NCBI GenBank assembly: GCA_030068075.1
Contig: CM057826.1
Location: 117,204,746-117,268,745 of the forward strand
DNA: 64,000 nucleotides
Direction of reading: 5' to 3'
Source: Paguma larvata
Lineage: Eukaryota; Chordata; Mammalia; Carnivora; Viverridae
The stretch's first letter is position 1; every line of letters begins with the position of its first letter. The notes under the pieces are model-generated. The model had not been told where the DNA came from, searched no databases, and saw only the letters and a program-made list of their open reading frames with translations. A program made the position numbers and the translations under genes. Shown piece after piece: positions 33,903 to 46,343 of the stretch.

Positions 33903-36900
33903 ATCTGAAAAACGATCCGTGTCATTCACTCAACAGATGTGTGTACTGGGCGTTTGTGATGTGCTGGGCACAGAGCTGGATGTGGAATCCATTATATTTA
34001 GACTCTCTTCAGCCTAATTACCTAGAAACCTAAGAATAGAACTTCAGGCTGGAAGGGGTAGGGAATATTGCCTGTCTAGGCTGTGTGCGAGAAACGGGTT
34101 TCTGTGCAATCCAGCTTTCTGAGGAAATTACTGGCATCTGTGTTAGATAAACATGCCTGGCGAGTTCCAGGATGTTTCCTCTGTGGTGCACTTTCCAAGA
34201 GCCTGCTTCTCCCGCTGTCGAAGGTAATAAAACCCAGAGTCACTGGCTTATTCTGTCTCTCTTTTTCTCTCCCACCCTCCTGGGAGGAAGGACAGCTATG
34301 CCACCTGTCCTACATAAGCTCTGCATTTCGCAATTTCATGGTCTCTCTTCTGCTCTGTAAAACCCCTCAGCACACACAGGTTCACTGGCTTTCACGGTTC
34401 GCTGGCTTTCACTGTGTCATCTGATGGGGAATTTGGGAACGGAGGACTGTTGCAAGATACTGTCATTAAACTGTCTCTGAACCACAGATTTGTCATGATG
34501 GTAGTAAATGTGTGTATTATTGTTTCTAGCTGGATCTTCTTTTTTTTTTTTTAATGTTTATTAATTTACGAGAGACAGAGAGACAGAGTGTGAGCGGGGG
34601 AGGGGCAGAGAGAGAGGGAGACACAGAATCGAAGCAGGCTCCAGGCTCTGAGCTGTCAAGCACAGAGCCCGACGCGGGGCTCGAACTCACAGAGCGTGAG
34701 ATTATGACCTGAGCTGAAGTCGGCCACTTAACCGACTGAGCCACCCAGGCGCCCCCTGGCTGGATCTTCGAATTGCAAATAGGGTAACAGCTTAGACCCT
34801 TCGGAGCCTCTTAGACCCTTCACAGGGCAATTAACCACATGTGCCCTCCAAACCACATCATTGCAGAGACACAGGGGATTGGCCAAGAGGTATCGTTCTT
34901 TCTAGGAGTCTCTTCTGTACCTCGAGGAAGCAGCCACACCCATCAGAGAGCTACACACCTGCATCACAGGGGAGCTGGGAGAGGGAAAGGAAGGGGATAT
35001 ACATAAGCACAGCCCTCTGGTCTGCTTCCCTCTGGTGTCCAGAGGCACGCGGGTAGGAATGAAGGATGCAAAGTAACGTTGGTGGGAGAGTTACACAGGT
35101 TACCAGACCACGGACACAGAGAATCATGGGGACAGACAACTAAACCACCCACCCCAGTCAGGAGACACCCCCCCCCCGAGTGTCCCCAAGGGGACTTCAA
35201 CCAGCCTCTTGGGACATTTCTTGTCTCAGAGAACTAACCACTTCAAGCAACTCCTTTCATTTGAATAGCTTCGAGCACTCTTAATCAAAGTTATGGAGCT
35301 CCTGCTCAAACTCAGGCCGCACTAGGATCCTGGTATACAAAGATGAATCCAAAACATCCATGATTGGATCCAATAAGCGAGATGTACACAGAAAAGATAG
35401 TTGTGATTCAGTGAGTGGAAGGGATCGACTCTGTGAGGAAAGGGTCGTCCCGTGGAGGGCTGTGCCAAAAACGAGACATTTAACCTGGCTCTTGAGAGGC
35501 ACTTCCTCAGGAAGGACATTCCCAGGCAAAAACGGGCACTGAAAAAGGCTCAGAAACCTGAAAGTCTAATGGCCAGATCTGGGAATTATAACTGATTAGA
35601 TAGAGCTGGAAATCATGGTGCTGGAAGCTGGAGACATTCATGCGTTTGAGTGCTGGTTTTGTGCCAGGCGCTATGCTAAACCCTGTGGATACAGCAGGAA
35701 TCATAAAGAAGTTCTGGTTCATACGGAGTTCAGATTCTAGTTGGATAGTGGGGGTGAGGGGGAGACAATAAACCCATACTACAGCAAACTGGAGAGAACA
35801 TTGAGGATTGATATGTTATGTGGGGTTGTTAGGAAGGTCTCTCTGATAAGGGATATTTGAACAAAGTCCTGAGTGAATTGGGAAAGTGAGCTTAAGGATA
35901 TCTGCAGGAAATGCATTTCAGGCAGAGACCAGGGCAGGCACAAAGATCCTGAGGTCTTCGGAATGTTCTAGGAAACGGTATAAGAGGCCACTGTGGCGGG
36001 AGCAGGGTGAGCAGGGGTGGAAGGGAAGAAGAGGAAGAGAAAACATTAGAGAAGAGTGGGGCCAGATTATGTAGGGCCCTGTCAAGCGATGCTACTCAAA
36101 ATCCTATCCGCGGCAACTGCCAGCCTGCACATTGTTCGGTACTGCACTACGAGGGGATAAGTTTTAAAAAAAGTCAAGAAGGGGTGTTTAGAAACTTTAA
36201 TAAAATTTCACACTGCAGCAACATTTCAGTTGTATTTTATAAAAGTATCATCCGCAATGGATTGCAACTTTAAAAAGGAAACGTGGTCCCTTGCCAAAGT
36301 GAGTTGGAGAAGCACCGTACATACAGAACACAGTAAGGACTGTAGCTTTTGCTCGAATTAAGTTTAGGAGCCATGTCTCTCCTCTGGGCGGAAGAGAGAG
36401 AGTATAACTAAGAGCATGTCAGGAAGGGACGGAGAGGTAATCCTGCAGGGTGTGAGGGGTCATTAATGACTTTTAAGTGGACAGTTAAAGGAAGCAGGCA
36501 CGTGTTTGAAGAAGCCCGCAGGTGACCACGTGGAGAATGGATTAGCAGATTCTAAGGGAGCACTGAGGAGGTTATTGAAGGAGTCAGATGAAAAAGAGTG
36601 AGGACGTGACTGGGACAGCAGTAGACGTGGGGATGTGGGGAAGGATGGCTCCAGGAGCTCTGAAAGAAGCAGAACCGATGGTTCCCAGGATGCCTGAATG
36701 TGAGTGAAGATGGGATGCCTCGAATTTCCGGTTTAGGTGATTCAGGGAATGGAAATGCAAAACAAAAAGAAGATTGGGGGAAGGGCACTTAAGAGCTTGA
36801 AGGGCCTTAGGGACCTGCGTGTGGAGAAATCCAGGAGCTAGCTGGTCTTTGGGGCTTAGTTCTGACAAGATGTCGTTTGAGCTGGATGCAAGAATGAGGA

Positions 36901-37524
36901 GCCTCCAGTGTAGAAGTGGTTGTGAAGTCACAGCCGTGGGGAAGCTCCCTGAGCCCCGGAGGGGACAGAGCAAGAAGGGAGACTGCTGGGAAGGGAAATT
37001 GGGAAAACATCAGTCAACATTTTAGGAGGCAGGAAGCTGGGTCCTTAAAGGAGACAGAGATGTAGGAGGAGAATTCAGAAATTTGCAGGCAGGGAACACA
37101 GGGACAGAGTGGTCAGCAGTGTTCCAGCTTCCTTCCCTACCTTTGTCTCTGTCCCCTCCCCTCAACATATTCTAGCCACTCCACTCTCATTCTTTCCTTT
37201 CACACATTCTTTCCCTCTGCCCGAAATGCTCTGGTCATTTATTTATTCCTTTGTTCAGCAAGACAATCGTTTAGTGAGTTTCCACCACGTGGCAAACACT
37301 TGCAAGTGCTGAGGATACATCAGTGAACAGAGCAGCGTAAGTTCCTGTTTGTAAAGTGCTTACATTGCAGTGGGGAGAGTAGGGTTTATAGTGTAGTAGA
37401 AGATAAATGCTGTTGAAAAAAATAGAGCGGGGACAAAAAGGTCAGGAGTATTGGGGGCAAGTGGTAAAGATTGCAATTTTATATTTGTTGGTAAAATAGA
37501 CCTAAGTGAGAATGAGGCTTGTGT
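33903..37524. other. Gene-free region downstream of CD14
   Basis: Old diverged repeats (a family with 'gccaggcgctatgctaaacc', 'ggcagagaccagggcaggca', recurring at 35640-36490 and 37750-38140), one SINE at 34537-34755 and a run of nine C at about 35169. No exon seen. Confidence 0.45.
34537..34755 (-). mobile_element. Can-SINE, reverse
   Basis: T run, 'aatgtttattaatttacgag', GA body, 'gagctgtcaagcacagagcc', ends 'gagccacccaggcgcccc'. Confidence 0.93.
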
Positions 37525-37742
37525 GGCGCCTGGGTGGCTCGGTTGGTTAGGCGCACGACTTTGACTCAGGTTATGATCTCACAGTTCATGAGTTCGAGGC
37601 CTGTGTCAGGCTCTGTGCTGACAGCTCAGAGCCTGGAGCCTGCTTCAGATTCGGTGTCTCCCTCTGTCTCTTCCTCTCCCCCACTCATACTCTATCTCTT
37701 TTTCTCTCTCAAAAATAAATATTAAAAAATTTTTAAAAAAAG
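37525..37742 (+). mobile_element. Can-SINE, forward
   Basis: 'tggcgcctgggtggctcggt' head, felid-type body, 'aaaaataaatattaaaaa' tail; flanked by aagaatgaggctt-type repeats (gagaatgaggctt before, agaatgaggctt after). Confidence 0.93.
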
Positions 37743-38683
37743 AATGAGGCTTCTGAGCAAAGGTGTGGGAGAGGTAAGAGAGGGAGACTTGCAGCTGCCT
37801 GGTGGAAACACATTCTGGGAAGAGGAATCATCAGTACACAGGCTCTGGAAGATACGGCAATGATATCAGTGAGATGAGGGACTTTTTTTTTTTTTTTTTT
37901 TTAAGGTTTATAGGCCACTGGAAAGCTTTGGCTTTTATTTTGGGTGAAATAGAGACCCATGGGAAGGTTTTAAGCAGAGGGAAACATTATGTGGTTTACA
38001 CTTTAAAAGGGTCACTCTCTTTAAAAGGGTGCTATATCGAGAATAGTGTATAGGAGACAGATTAGAAAACCAGTTAGGAAGCTACATTAACAACATAGTC
38101 AAGAAATGATGGTAGATAGAAACAGACAGTTATGTGGTTGCTTAGGACGAGGGTGGTGAACGGGATGGGAAATGGGCAGTGACCTTGAATGGGGTACCAG
38201 ATTTCTTTTGTGGGTGATGAAAATCTAAAATTAGTGATGAAGGTTGCACAACTGTGGAAATATGCTCAAGACCACTACATGCAGATTTTAAAAGGATAAA
38301 TATTATGAGTTCTGAATTATATCTCCAAATAAAGTTGTTTAAGAAAACCCAGATGGTGGCTGGATCAGGGTGGTAGCAGCAGACGTGTATATGTGTAAGG
38401 TAAGGGTTCAACTTCATTCATTTGCATGTGGCTGTACAGTCTTCCCAATAGCGTTGTTTGAAAAGTCCGTCCTTTCCCCATCGAATGGTCTTGGCTCTCT
38501 GGCTGAAATCCTTTGACCAAAAATGTGACCATAAACTTTTATTTTTGGCTCTCTAGTCTATTCTATTGGTTGATATATCTGTCTTTATGTCATTACCACA
38601 CTGTTAGGATTACTGTAGCTTTGTAATAAGTTTTGAAATCAATGTGAGATCTCCAATTTTGTTCTCCTTTACTTTTTTTTAAG

Positions 38684-38937
38684 TTTATTTATTAAAAAAA
38701 ATAAAGTTTATTTATTTATTTATTTATTTAGGGGAAAAGAGAGAGTGCACGCATGTGCATGCACGCATTTGAGTGGGGGGAGGGGCAGAGAGAGAGGGAG
38801 AAAGAGAGAATCCTAAGCAGGCCTCCACTCTATCAGCCCAGAGCCCAACACAGGGTTGAAACCATGAACCATGAGATCATGACCTGAGCTGAAATCAAGA
38901 GTGGAATACTTAACTGACCAAGCCATCCAGGCATCTC
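38684..38937 (-). mobile_element. Can-SINE, reverse, in L1
   Basis: TTTA-repeat tail, GA-rich body, 'gagatcatgacctgagctg', 'gaccaagccatccaggcatc'. Confidence 0.85.
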
Positions 38938-39174
38938 TTTTGTTTTTTTTTTCAAGATTGTTCCAGCTATTTGTTTGGTTGAGATTGTTTGGTCCCTGGA
39001 GATTCCATATGAATTTTAGGGTGGATTTTAAAATTTCTGCATAAAATGCCCCTGGATTTTGATAGAAATTGCATTAAATCTATAGATCGCTTTGATGAGT
39101 GTTGACACTTTAATCATTTAAAATATTCTAATCCATCAAAATGGATGATTTTCCATTTATTTGTGTCTTTTTTA

Positions 39175-39386
39175 AAAATTTTTTAACATTTATTTATTCT
39201 TAAGAAACATAGAGACAGAGCATGAGCAGGAGAAGGGCAGAGAGGGAGATACAGAATTTGAAGCAGGCTCTAGCCTCTGATGAGCCATCAGCACAGAGCC
39301 TGACGTGGGGCTCGAACTCACAGACCGTGAGATCATGACCTGAGCCGAAGTCGGCCACTTAACCAACTGAGCCACCCAGGTGCCCC
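39175..39386 (-). mobile_element. Can-SINE, reverse, in L1
   Basis: Ends 'gagccacccaggtgcccc', and 'tatttgtgtctttt' / 'tatttgtgtctttaat' target repeats flank it. Confidence 0.92.
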
Positions 39387-39647
39387 TATTTGTGTCTTTA
39401 ATTCTTCAGCAATGTTTTATAATTTTCACCGTACAAGTCTTTACTCTCTTTGGCAAATTCCTAAGTATTTTATTCTTTCTGATGCTATTGTAAATGGAAT
39501 TGTTTTCCTTAATTTCCTGTTCAGATCGTTCATTATTAGTGTACAGAAATTTACTTGATTTTGTATGTTGGTTTTGTATCTTGAAACTTTGCTGAATTTG
39601 TTTATTCTAATAGATTTTTTGTGCATGTGAATCTTTTTATTTTCAAC

Positions 39648-39840
39648 TTTTGAAACATTTATTTTTGAGAGAGAGAGAAAGCGAGCAGGGAAGGAGCAGA
39701 GAGAGAGGGAGACACAGAAACAAAGCAGGCTCCAGGCTCTGAACCATCAGCACAGAGCCCGACACAGGTCTCCAACTCATCCAACATGAGATTGTGACCT
39801 GAGCTAAAGTTGGATGCCTAACCAACTAAGCCATCCAGGT
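39648..39840 (-). mobile_element. Can-SINE, reverse, in L1
   Basis: 'aaacatttatttttgagaga' to 'actaagccatccaggt'. The flanking repeat is 'gtgaatctttt'/'gtggaatctgtg', approximate. Confidence 0.85.
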
Positions 39841-40220
39841 GGAATCTGTGTGTGGACTCTTTATGATTTTCTTACATATAAGACCATGTCATCTGTGAAC
39901 AGAGATAATTTTACTTCTTCCTTTCCAGTTTTGTTGCCTTTTATTTCTTTTTCCTGCCTAATTTCTTTGGCTAGGATTCCACTATGTTAAATAAAAGTGG
40001 CAAAAGTGGGCATCCTTGTTCTGATCCTGATCTTAGAGGGTAAATTTTCAGTCTTTATTGAGTATGATGTTATGATCTTTGGTTTTTAAGATAAGAGAAA
40101 TAGCATGGCTGTATGCAGATGGGAATAATTCAGTAGAAAGGGAAAACTTGGTGATATAGAAGAAAGAAGGGAGTCTTGCTGGAGAAATGTCCTTGAATAA
40201 GTAAAGAAAGGACTGATACC

Positions 40221-40443
40221 GGGGCACCTGGGTGGCTCAGTCAGTTAAGCATCTGACTCTTGATTTCGGCTCAGGCCATGATCTTGGGGTTTCATGAGTT
40301 CGAGCCCTACCTGGGGCTGTGCACTGATGGTGCGGAGCCTGGCTGGGGATTCTCTCTCTCCTCCTCTCTCTCTGCCCCTCCCCCACTCACATTGTCTCTG
40401 TCTCTCTCAAAATAAATAAACTTAAAAAATTAAAAAAAAAAAA
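40221..40443 (+). mobile_element. Can-SINE, forward
   Basis: 'ggggcacctgggtggctcag' head, CT run, A-rich tail; flanked by 'aaaggactgatac' and 'aaagggaccgatac'. Confidence 0.92.
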
Positions 40444-40639
40444 GGGACCGATACTTAATTCACCAGTAGAAGGGTTGGCCTCAGGGTAAGCACGCGAACA
40501 GTCAACTTCTAGTCCCAGGCTGGAAGGCAGAGTATCTGGGCAAAGATCCTCCGGTGGTAACAGGAGACTGTGGACCTTCTACAAAAGAGAAGCTAATACA
40601 GATCTTCCTATGGGAGGCACCTCATGGTTCAGGGTTCAG

Positions 40640-40900
40640 CTCAAATGGCACCTCACCTGAAGGAGGCCCTTCTGCCTCATCATTCTGATCACAACATCTA
40701 TCTTATTTTCTTCACAGCTTTCACCTCAACCGGAAATCCCCTTCTTTATTCATATCTTTGTTGTTTGTTGAGTAGTGTTGTGTTGGAAGCTCAATGAGAG
40801 CAGCAATTGTGTCAATCTTGTTTACTTCTGAAACCCTAGTCCCTAAAACATAGATATGCCTGGCACATAGATACTCCGTTAATCTTTTCTAAAAAGTTGA
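40640..40900. repeat. L2 LINE 3'-end fragment
   Basis: 'ttcagctcaaatggcacctc' then 'aggcccttctgcctcatcat' and 'tttgttgagtag' match the L2 3' end pattern. Confidence 0.5.
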
Positions 40901-41837
40901 TTAAATGAACGGGAAGTGTGGGCTGAGGGCTTTGACGCTGCCATGAGTGAAGTGAGAAAAAAAACACCTGATTAACATTTTTCTTTACTAAGGTTAAGTA
41001 AAAACTTTTACCTAACTGAGCTTGGTAACCAGAAACTAGGTGTCACAGTTCCAGTCACAAGGCATGTGGCATTTTTCGATCCGAGAGTGCATAGCAGCCT
41101 AGGAGTAGGATTTATTTATTCAAAATTGGGGGTGGGTAGAAGTTCTTGTTCAAAATGGTGATGTAGGAAGATCCTGAATTCATCCTCACCCACTGATACG
41201 CTGACTGTACAGCTGTACATGAAACAATTTCTTCTGAAAACAAACAAATTAACAACTTAAAAACTGGCAGAGGAAAATCTGAAGTGGTTGCACAGGGCAG
41301 CCCGAGTGAGACCCAAGGATTGAGCAAGTTGCGCTGATGAGGGAGAGGCTGAAAAATGAGCCCGAGACAGGGAAGGAAGTAACAAGGAGTAAGAGATAGA
41401 TTATAAGAAGCAAGGGATCCACTTCCACATACACAATGAGCTTGGATATCCGGTGTGGTTTGATGAATCCTATACTTCAAGAGTAGGACTCGGGTCATAG
41501 AACTTCCATTTCTGAGCCAAAATCAGTCCCTCTGTAGCTTCCTCTTTTGTTCCTGTGCTCTTATCTGTAACCAAACAGACGTCAATTCTTTTCCTCATAC
41601 CCTGAGCCAAGAGTTTCCACTCTTTTCCATGAAGTCTTGTTTTCTCTAACACCCCACCCCCCACCACTTCTCATGATCAGAAACCCCTGATTCTCCAAAT
41701 TACCTACACTGGAAGAAATTGGAACACTGACTTGGATCTTTGAGGATGTAAAAAAATCTCTAGTGTTCTTTTAGGCAGGGTATTGTGTCTGATAGGTATG
41801 ATATTGTGGTTATGTTTAAAAAAAAGAGTGCTTGATG

Positions 41838-42050
41838 GGGCGCCTGGGAGGCTCAGTCAGTTGAGCGGCCGACATCGGCTCAGGTCATGATCACACGGTC
41901 TGTGAGTTCAAGCCCCACATCAGGCTCTGTGCTGGCAGCTCAGAGCCTGGAGCCTGCTTTGGATTCTGTGTCTCCATCTCTCTCTGCCCCTCCCTAACTC
42001 TCTCTGTCTCTCTCAAAAATAAATAAACATTAAAAAATTTTTTTAAAAAA
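41838..42050 (+). mobile_element. Can-SINE, forward (first of a tandem series)
   Basis: 'ggggcgcctgggaggctcag' head, full body, 'aaaataaataaacattaaaa' tail. Preceded by target agagtgcttga at 41825-41835. Confidence 0.93.
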
Positions 42051-42060
42051 GAGTGCTTGA

Positions 42061-42292
42061 GGGGCACCTGGCTGGATCAGCAGGTTGAGCGTCCAACTTC
42101 GGCTCAGGTCATGATCTCGCGGTTCCGTGGTTTGAGCCCCATGTCAGGCTCTGTGCTGACAGCTCAGAGCCTGGAGCCTGTTTCAGATGCTTTGTCTCCC
42201 ACTCTCTCTCTGCCCCTCCCCTACTCGGGCTCTGTCTGTCTGTCTCTCTCTCTCAAAAATAAATAAGCATTAAAAACATTAGAAAAAAAATA
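42061..42292 (+). mobile_element. Can-SINE, forward (second of the series)
   Basis: Starts right after a second agagtgcttga (42050-42060). Confidence 0.93.
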
Positions 42293-42320
42293 AAAGGAAA
42301 AAAGAAAGAGTGCTTGAGTT

Positions 42321-42536
42321 GGGGCCCCTGAGTGGCTCAGTTGGTTGAGCATCTGTTTCTTGATTTCAGCTCAGGTCATGATCTCACGCTGATGAGATCG
42401 AGCCCCACATCGGGCCCTGTGCTGATAGTGTGACGCCTGCTTAGATTCTCTCTCTCCTCTTGCTCTGCCCCTCCTTCCATTTGTGCATGCTCTCCCTCTC
42501 TCTCAAAATAAATAAATAAACTTAAAAAAATAAAAT
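42321..42536 (+). mobile_element. Can-SINE, forward (third of the series)
   Basis: Starts after a third agagtgcttga (42307-42317). The body is more diverged. Confidence 0.88.
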
Positions 42537-42652
42537 AAATTCATAAATTTTTATGATCATGTATGTTAAAAAATCCTGTGGATTCACTAAAATATATTAG
42601 AACTAATCATGAAGCTGTAAGATACAAGATCAATATGTAAAAATCAATTGTA

Positions 42653-42819
42653 GGGGCACCTGGGTGGTTCAGTCAGTTAAGCGTTTGATTTCAGCTCAGG
42701 TCATGATTTCATGGCTGGTGAGTTCGAGCCCTGTGTCGGGCTCTGCGTTGACAGCTCAGAACCTGGAGCCCTGCTTTGGATTCTATGTCTCATTCTCTCT
42801 CTGCTCCTCCTCTGCTCGT

Positions 42820-42864
<45 letters not shown>

Positions 42865-42890
42865 AAACTAAATAAACATTAAAAAATTTT
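42653..42890 (+). mobile_element. Can-SINE, forward, in L1
   Basis: Target duplication aaatcaattgta flanks it (about 42641 and 42892), with a long (CT)n run at 42820-42857. Confidence 0.93.
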
Positions 42891-43431
42891 AAATCAATTG
42901 TATATCTATGCACTTTGCAATGAACATCCTGAAAATGAGATTTTAAAAAATTTCATTTACAATAGCATCAAAAAGAATACAATACTTAGGAGTAAATATA
43001 ACAAAAGAAGAGCAAACTTTGACTCCTAAAACTACAAGATACTGTTGAAAGAAATTAATGAAGATCCCTTACTCATGAATCTTAATATTGTTAAGATGTC
43101 AGTTGTCCCTTAATTGATCCACAGATTCAATGAAAGCTTAGAATCTAAGCTGAATTTTTGTGGAAACTGACAAGATGATTACAAAGTTCATATGGAATTT
43201 CCAAAGTTGCTATAGAGAAAACAATCTTCTAAAAGAAGAACAAAGTTGGAGGACTCACACTTCCTGATTTCAAAATTCGTTGTGAAACAAGAGTAATGAA
43301 CACATTGTGGTACTGGAATAAGAACAAACACAGAGATCATTGGACAAGCGAGAGTCCAGAAATAAACCCATGTTTCTTTGGACAGCTGATTTTGACAAGG
43401 ATGTCAAGAACATTCAAAGAAGAAAGACTAG

Positions 43432-43656
43432 TCTTTTTTTTTTTTTTATTTTCATGTTTACTTATTTTTAAGAGATAGAGACAGAGTGCAAGTGGGAGAG
43501 GGGCAGAGAGAGAGTGGGAGACACAGAATCTGAAACAGGCCCTAGCCTCTGAGCTCTCAGCACAGAGCCCCACATGGGGCTCGAACTCGGGACCAGTGTG
43601 ATTATGATGTAGGCCAAAGTTGGAGGCTCAACCAACTGAGCCACCCAGGTGCCCCA
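43432..43656 (-). mobile_element. Can-SINE, reverse, in L1
   Basis: Target duplication aagactagtctttt-like on both sides (43424 and 43658). The body ends 'gagccacccaggtgcccc'. Confidence 0.93.
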
Positions 43657-44244
43657 AAAGACTAGTCTTTTAAACAAATGACACTGGGACACCTGGATGT
43701 CCAGATACAGAGAAATGAATTTGTATCCTTACCTCAGACTGTATGCAAAAATTAACTCAAAATGGATCAATTACCCAAATGTAAGAACTAAAACTATAAA
43801 GCTCTTAGAAGAAAGCACAGAAATTACTTCTCATGACCTCTGATCTGGCTATGAATTCTTAAATATGATACCAAACGCAAGAACAACAAAACAAAACAAA
43901 AAAAACAATAAACTGAATTAAAACAAAATTGAAAACTTTTCTGCATCAAAAGACCATTGTCAAAAAGTTGAAAAGACAGTCTACAAAATAGGATAAAATA
44001 TTTGCAAATTATATGCTTGATAATGGTCTAGGATCCAGGATATATATATATATATACAGCTCCAATAACTCAGCAACAAAAAGGCAAAAAGTTCAAGTAA
44101 AAAATGGGGAAAGACTTAAATAGCCATTTCTCCAAAGAAAATATACACATGCCTGACAAGTATGTGAAAAGATGCTCAACATCATTATTCATGATGAATT
44201 GCAAAAAGACAAACAACAATTAAAACCTGGGCAAAGAATTTAAA

Positions 44245-44454
44245 TTTTTTTTAATGTTTATTTATTTTTGAGAGACATAGAGGCACAGCGTGAACAGGGG
44301 AAGGACAGAGAGAGAGGGAGACACAGAATCAGAAGCAGGCTCCAGGCTCTGAGCCATCAGCACAGAGTCCGACGCGGGGCTCGAACTCACAGACCGCGAG
44401 ATCATGACCTGAGCTGAAGTCGGCTGCCCAACCGACTGAGCCACCCAGTCGCCC
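44245..44454 (-). mobile_element. Can-SINE, reverse, in L1
   Basis: Flanked by aagaatttaaat on both sides (about 44234 and 44457). Ends 'gagccacccagtcgcccc'. Confidence 0.93.
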
Positions 44455-44947
44455 CAAGAATTTAAATAGATATCTCCAAAGAACTATACAAATGGCCAAA
44501 CGAACGTGTGAAAAGGTTCTCAAAATCATTGGACATTAAGGAAATGCAAATCAAAACCATGATGAGGTACCACTTCACACCCACTACTGTGGCTTCAGTA
44601 AAAAGGAAAAGAAACATAACCATTGGTGAGAATGTGGATAAATAAGAATGCTTAAATGCTGTTGGGGCAAATGTCATATGGTGCACCCACTGTGAAAAAG
44701 TTTGGTGGTTCCTTGAAAAGTTAAATGTATAATTACCATAAGATCCAGCAATACTGCTTTTAGGCATATATGCAAAATAATTGAAAAGGGGTATATGAAA
44801 CAAAATTTGGTACCAAAATGTTCATAGCAGCACTATTCAAATCAACTATATGACACGATTGAAATGGAAGACTGCAAACCTGGGTGGCCTTGCCCTGGGA
44901 AACATTTTGATCATAAAACATAGAGATAGATTGGACTAATCACTCTT

Positions 44948-45149
44948 TTTTTATATTTATTTATTTATTTATTTAGAGAGAATGGAGGAGGGGAGGGGCA
45001 GACAGAGAAGGAAAGAGAGAATCCCAAGCAGGCTCTGCACTGTCAGTGAAGACCCCGACGCAGGGCTCGATCCCATGAACCATGAGGTCATGACCTGAGC
45101 CAAGATCAAGGGTGGTATGCTTAATGGACTGAGCCACCCAGGCACCCCT
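44948..45149 (-). mobile_element. Can-SINE, reverse
   Basis: TTTA-repeat tail. Target repeat 'ggactaatcactctt'/'ggactaattactctt' flanks it. Confidence 0.9.
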
Positions 45150-45243
45150 GGACTAATTACTCTTATTTTTCATATTACATCTATACACTGAGATTATAAT
45201 ATACCACTGGTATTGTCGGTAAGATTGTAATACCACTATATTT

Positions 45244-45464
45244 TTTTATTTATTTTTTTACATTTATTTATTTTTGGGAGACAGAATAAGACAGAGTGCG
45301 AGTGGGAGAGGGGTAGAGAGAGGAGATAAAGAATCTGAAGCAGCCTCCAGGCTCTGAGCAAGCGTTCAGCACAGAGCCAGATGCGGGGTTCGAACCCATG
45401 AACTGTGAGATCATGACCTGAGCCGGAGTTGGACGCTCAACCAACTGAGCCACCCAGGCACCCC
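45244..45464 (-). mobile_element. Can-SINE, reverse
   Basis: 'tttttacatttatttatttt' tail, GA run, ends 'gagccacccaggcacccc'; flanked by 'gtaataccactat'/'ataataccgatat'. Confidence 0.9.
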
Positions 45465-45557
45465 TATAATACCGATATTGATAGACACCTGGGGAAATTT
45501 GGTTAACAGCCTCTTGTGCGTACCCCATACTGATTCCTTCCAATGTTAGGCATACAT

Positions 45558-45958
45558 CAGTCTATTATCCCCTTATCCACAGTTTCACTTGCTGCAGTTC
45601 CAGTTCCCCAAGGTGTTGTTATAACGCCTACATCACTCTTCTCACTTCATGTCCTCATGTAGGCATTTTATCATCTCACATCCTCACAGGAAGAGGAAGG
45701 GTGTGTACAGTACAATAAGATATTTTGAGAGAGAACACATCCACATGATTTTTATCACAGCATGTTGTTCTAACTGTTCCATTTTGTTATTAGTAATTGT
45801 TGTTAATCTCTTACTGTACCTAATGTATACATTAAACTTTACCATAGTTATGTCTAGGAAAAAACACAGTATATAGGGTTCAGAACTATTTGTGATTTCA
45901 AGCATCTACTGGGGGTCTTGGAATATATCCTCCATAAACAAGAATGGGGGGACTACTT
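45558..45958 (+). mobile_element. Tigger/MER2-type DNA transposon relic
   Basis: Left end 'cagtctattatccccttatc' and right end '...catctactgggggtcttgga' with a final 'ggggggactact' match the inverted ends of Tigger-type elements. The interior has 'gttgttaatctcttactgta'. Non-coding and diverged; family from memory. Confidence 0.65.
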
Positions 45959-46136
45959 TATTCATGTTTTTATTGTTCTATCTGTTACATAAATGCTATA
46001 CCAAATGTAAATAATCTAACTGGTATGATCTTTTTTCTAGAAGGGATTCTTGGTGAAAACTATAGAGTGGCTGGTCATTTAATAAAGAATGTATCCAGTC
46101 TTCTTTTTTTTAATTATAATTTTTTTTCCAGTCTTT

Positions 46137-46343
46137 TTTTTTTTTTAATGTTTATTCCATTTTGAGAGAGAGACAGAGCTTGAGGAGGGAAGGGGCAGAG
46201 AGAGAGGGAGACACAGAACTCGCAGGTTCCAGCCTCTGCCCTGTCAGCACAGAGCCCAATATGGGGCTCAAATTCAGGAACCGTGAGATCATGACATGAG
46301 CTGAAGATGGATGCTTAACCGGCTGAGCCAACCAGGCACCTCG
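46137..46343 (-). mobile_element. Can-SINE, reverse
   Basis: T run, GA body, 'gaaccgtgagatcatgacat', 'gctgagccaaccaggcacct'. Flanked by tatccagtctt-like repeats on the left only. Confidence 0.88.

Larger units (their letters stand above)
38480..40140 (-). mobile_element. L1 LINE fragment, antisense (ORF2 region), broken by three SINEs
   Basis: The plus strand reads as antisense L1 ORF2: 'attactgtagctttgtaata', 'gaaattgcattaaatctata', 'attcctaagtattttattc'-like, 'gtcatctgtgaacagagata'. Frames are decayed. SINEs at 38684, 39175 and 39648 interrupt it. Confidence 0.75.
42540..44880 (+). mobile_element. L1 LINE fragment, sense (ORF2 3' part and 3' end), broken by SINEs
   Basis: Sense L1 phrases: 'acaatagcatcaaaaagaat', 'ttaggagtaaatataac', 'gactcctaaaactacaagat', 'ggacattaaggaaatgcaaa', 'ccactactgtggcttc'. 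Stops in all frames. SINEs at 42653, 43432 and 44245 interrupt it. Confidence 0.78.

Noticed and set aside
42664..42882. Small frames beginning MAQSVK.../MVQSVK... seen many times across the window
   Set aside because: All are translations of Can-SINE bodies, not genes.
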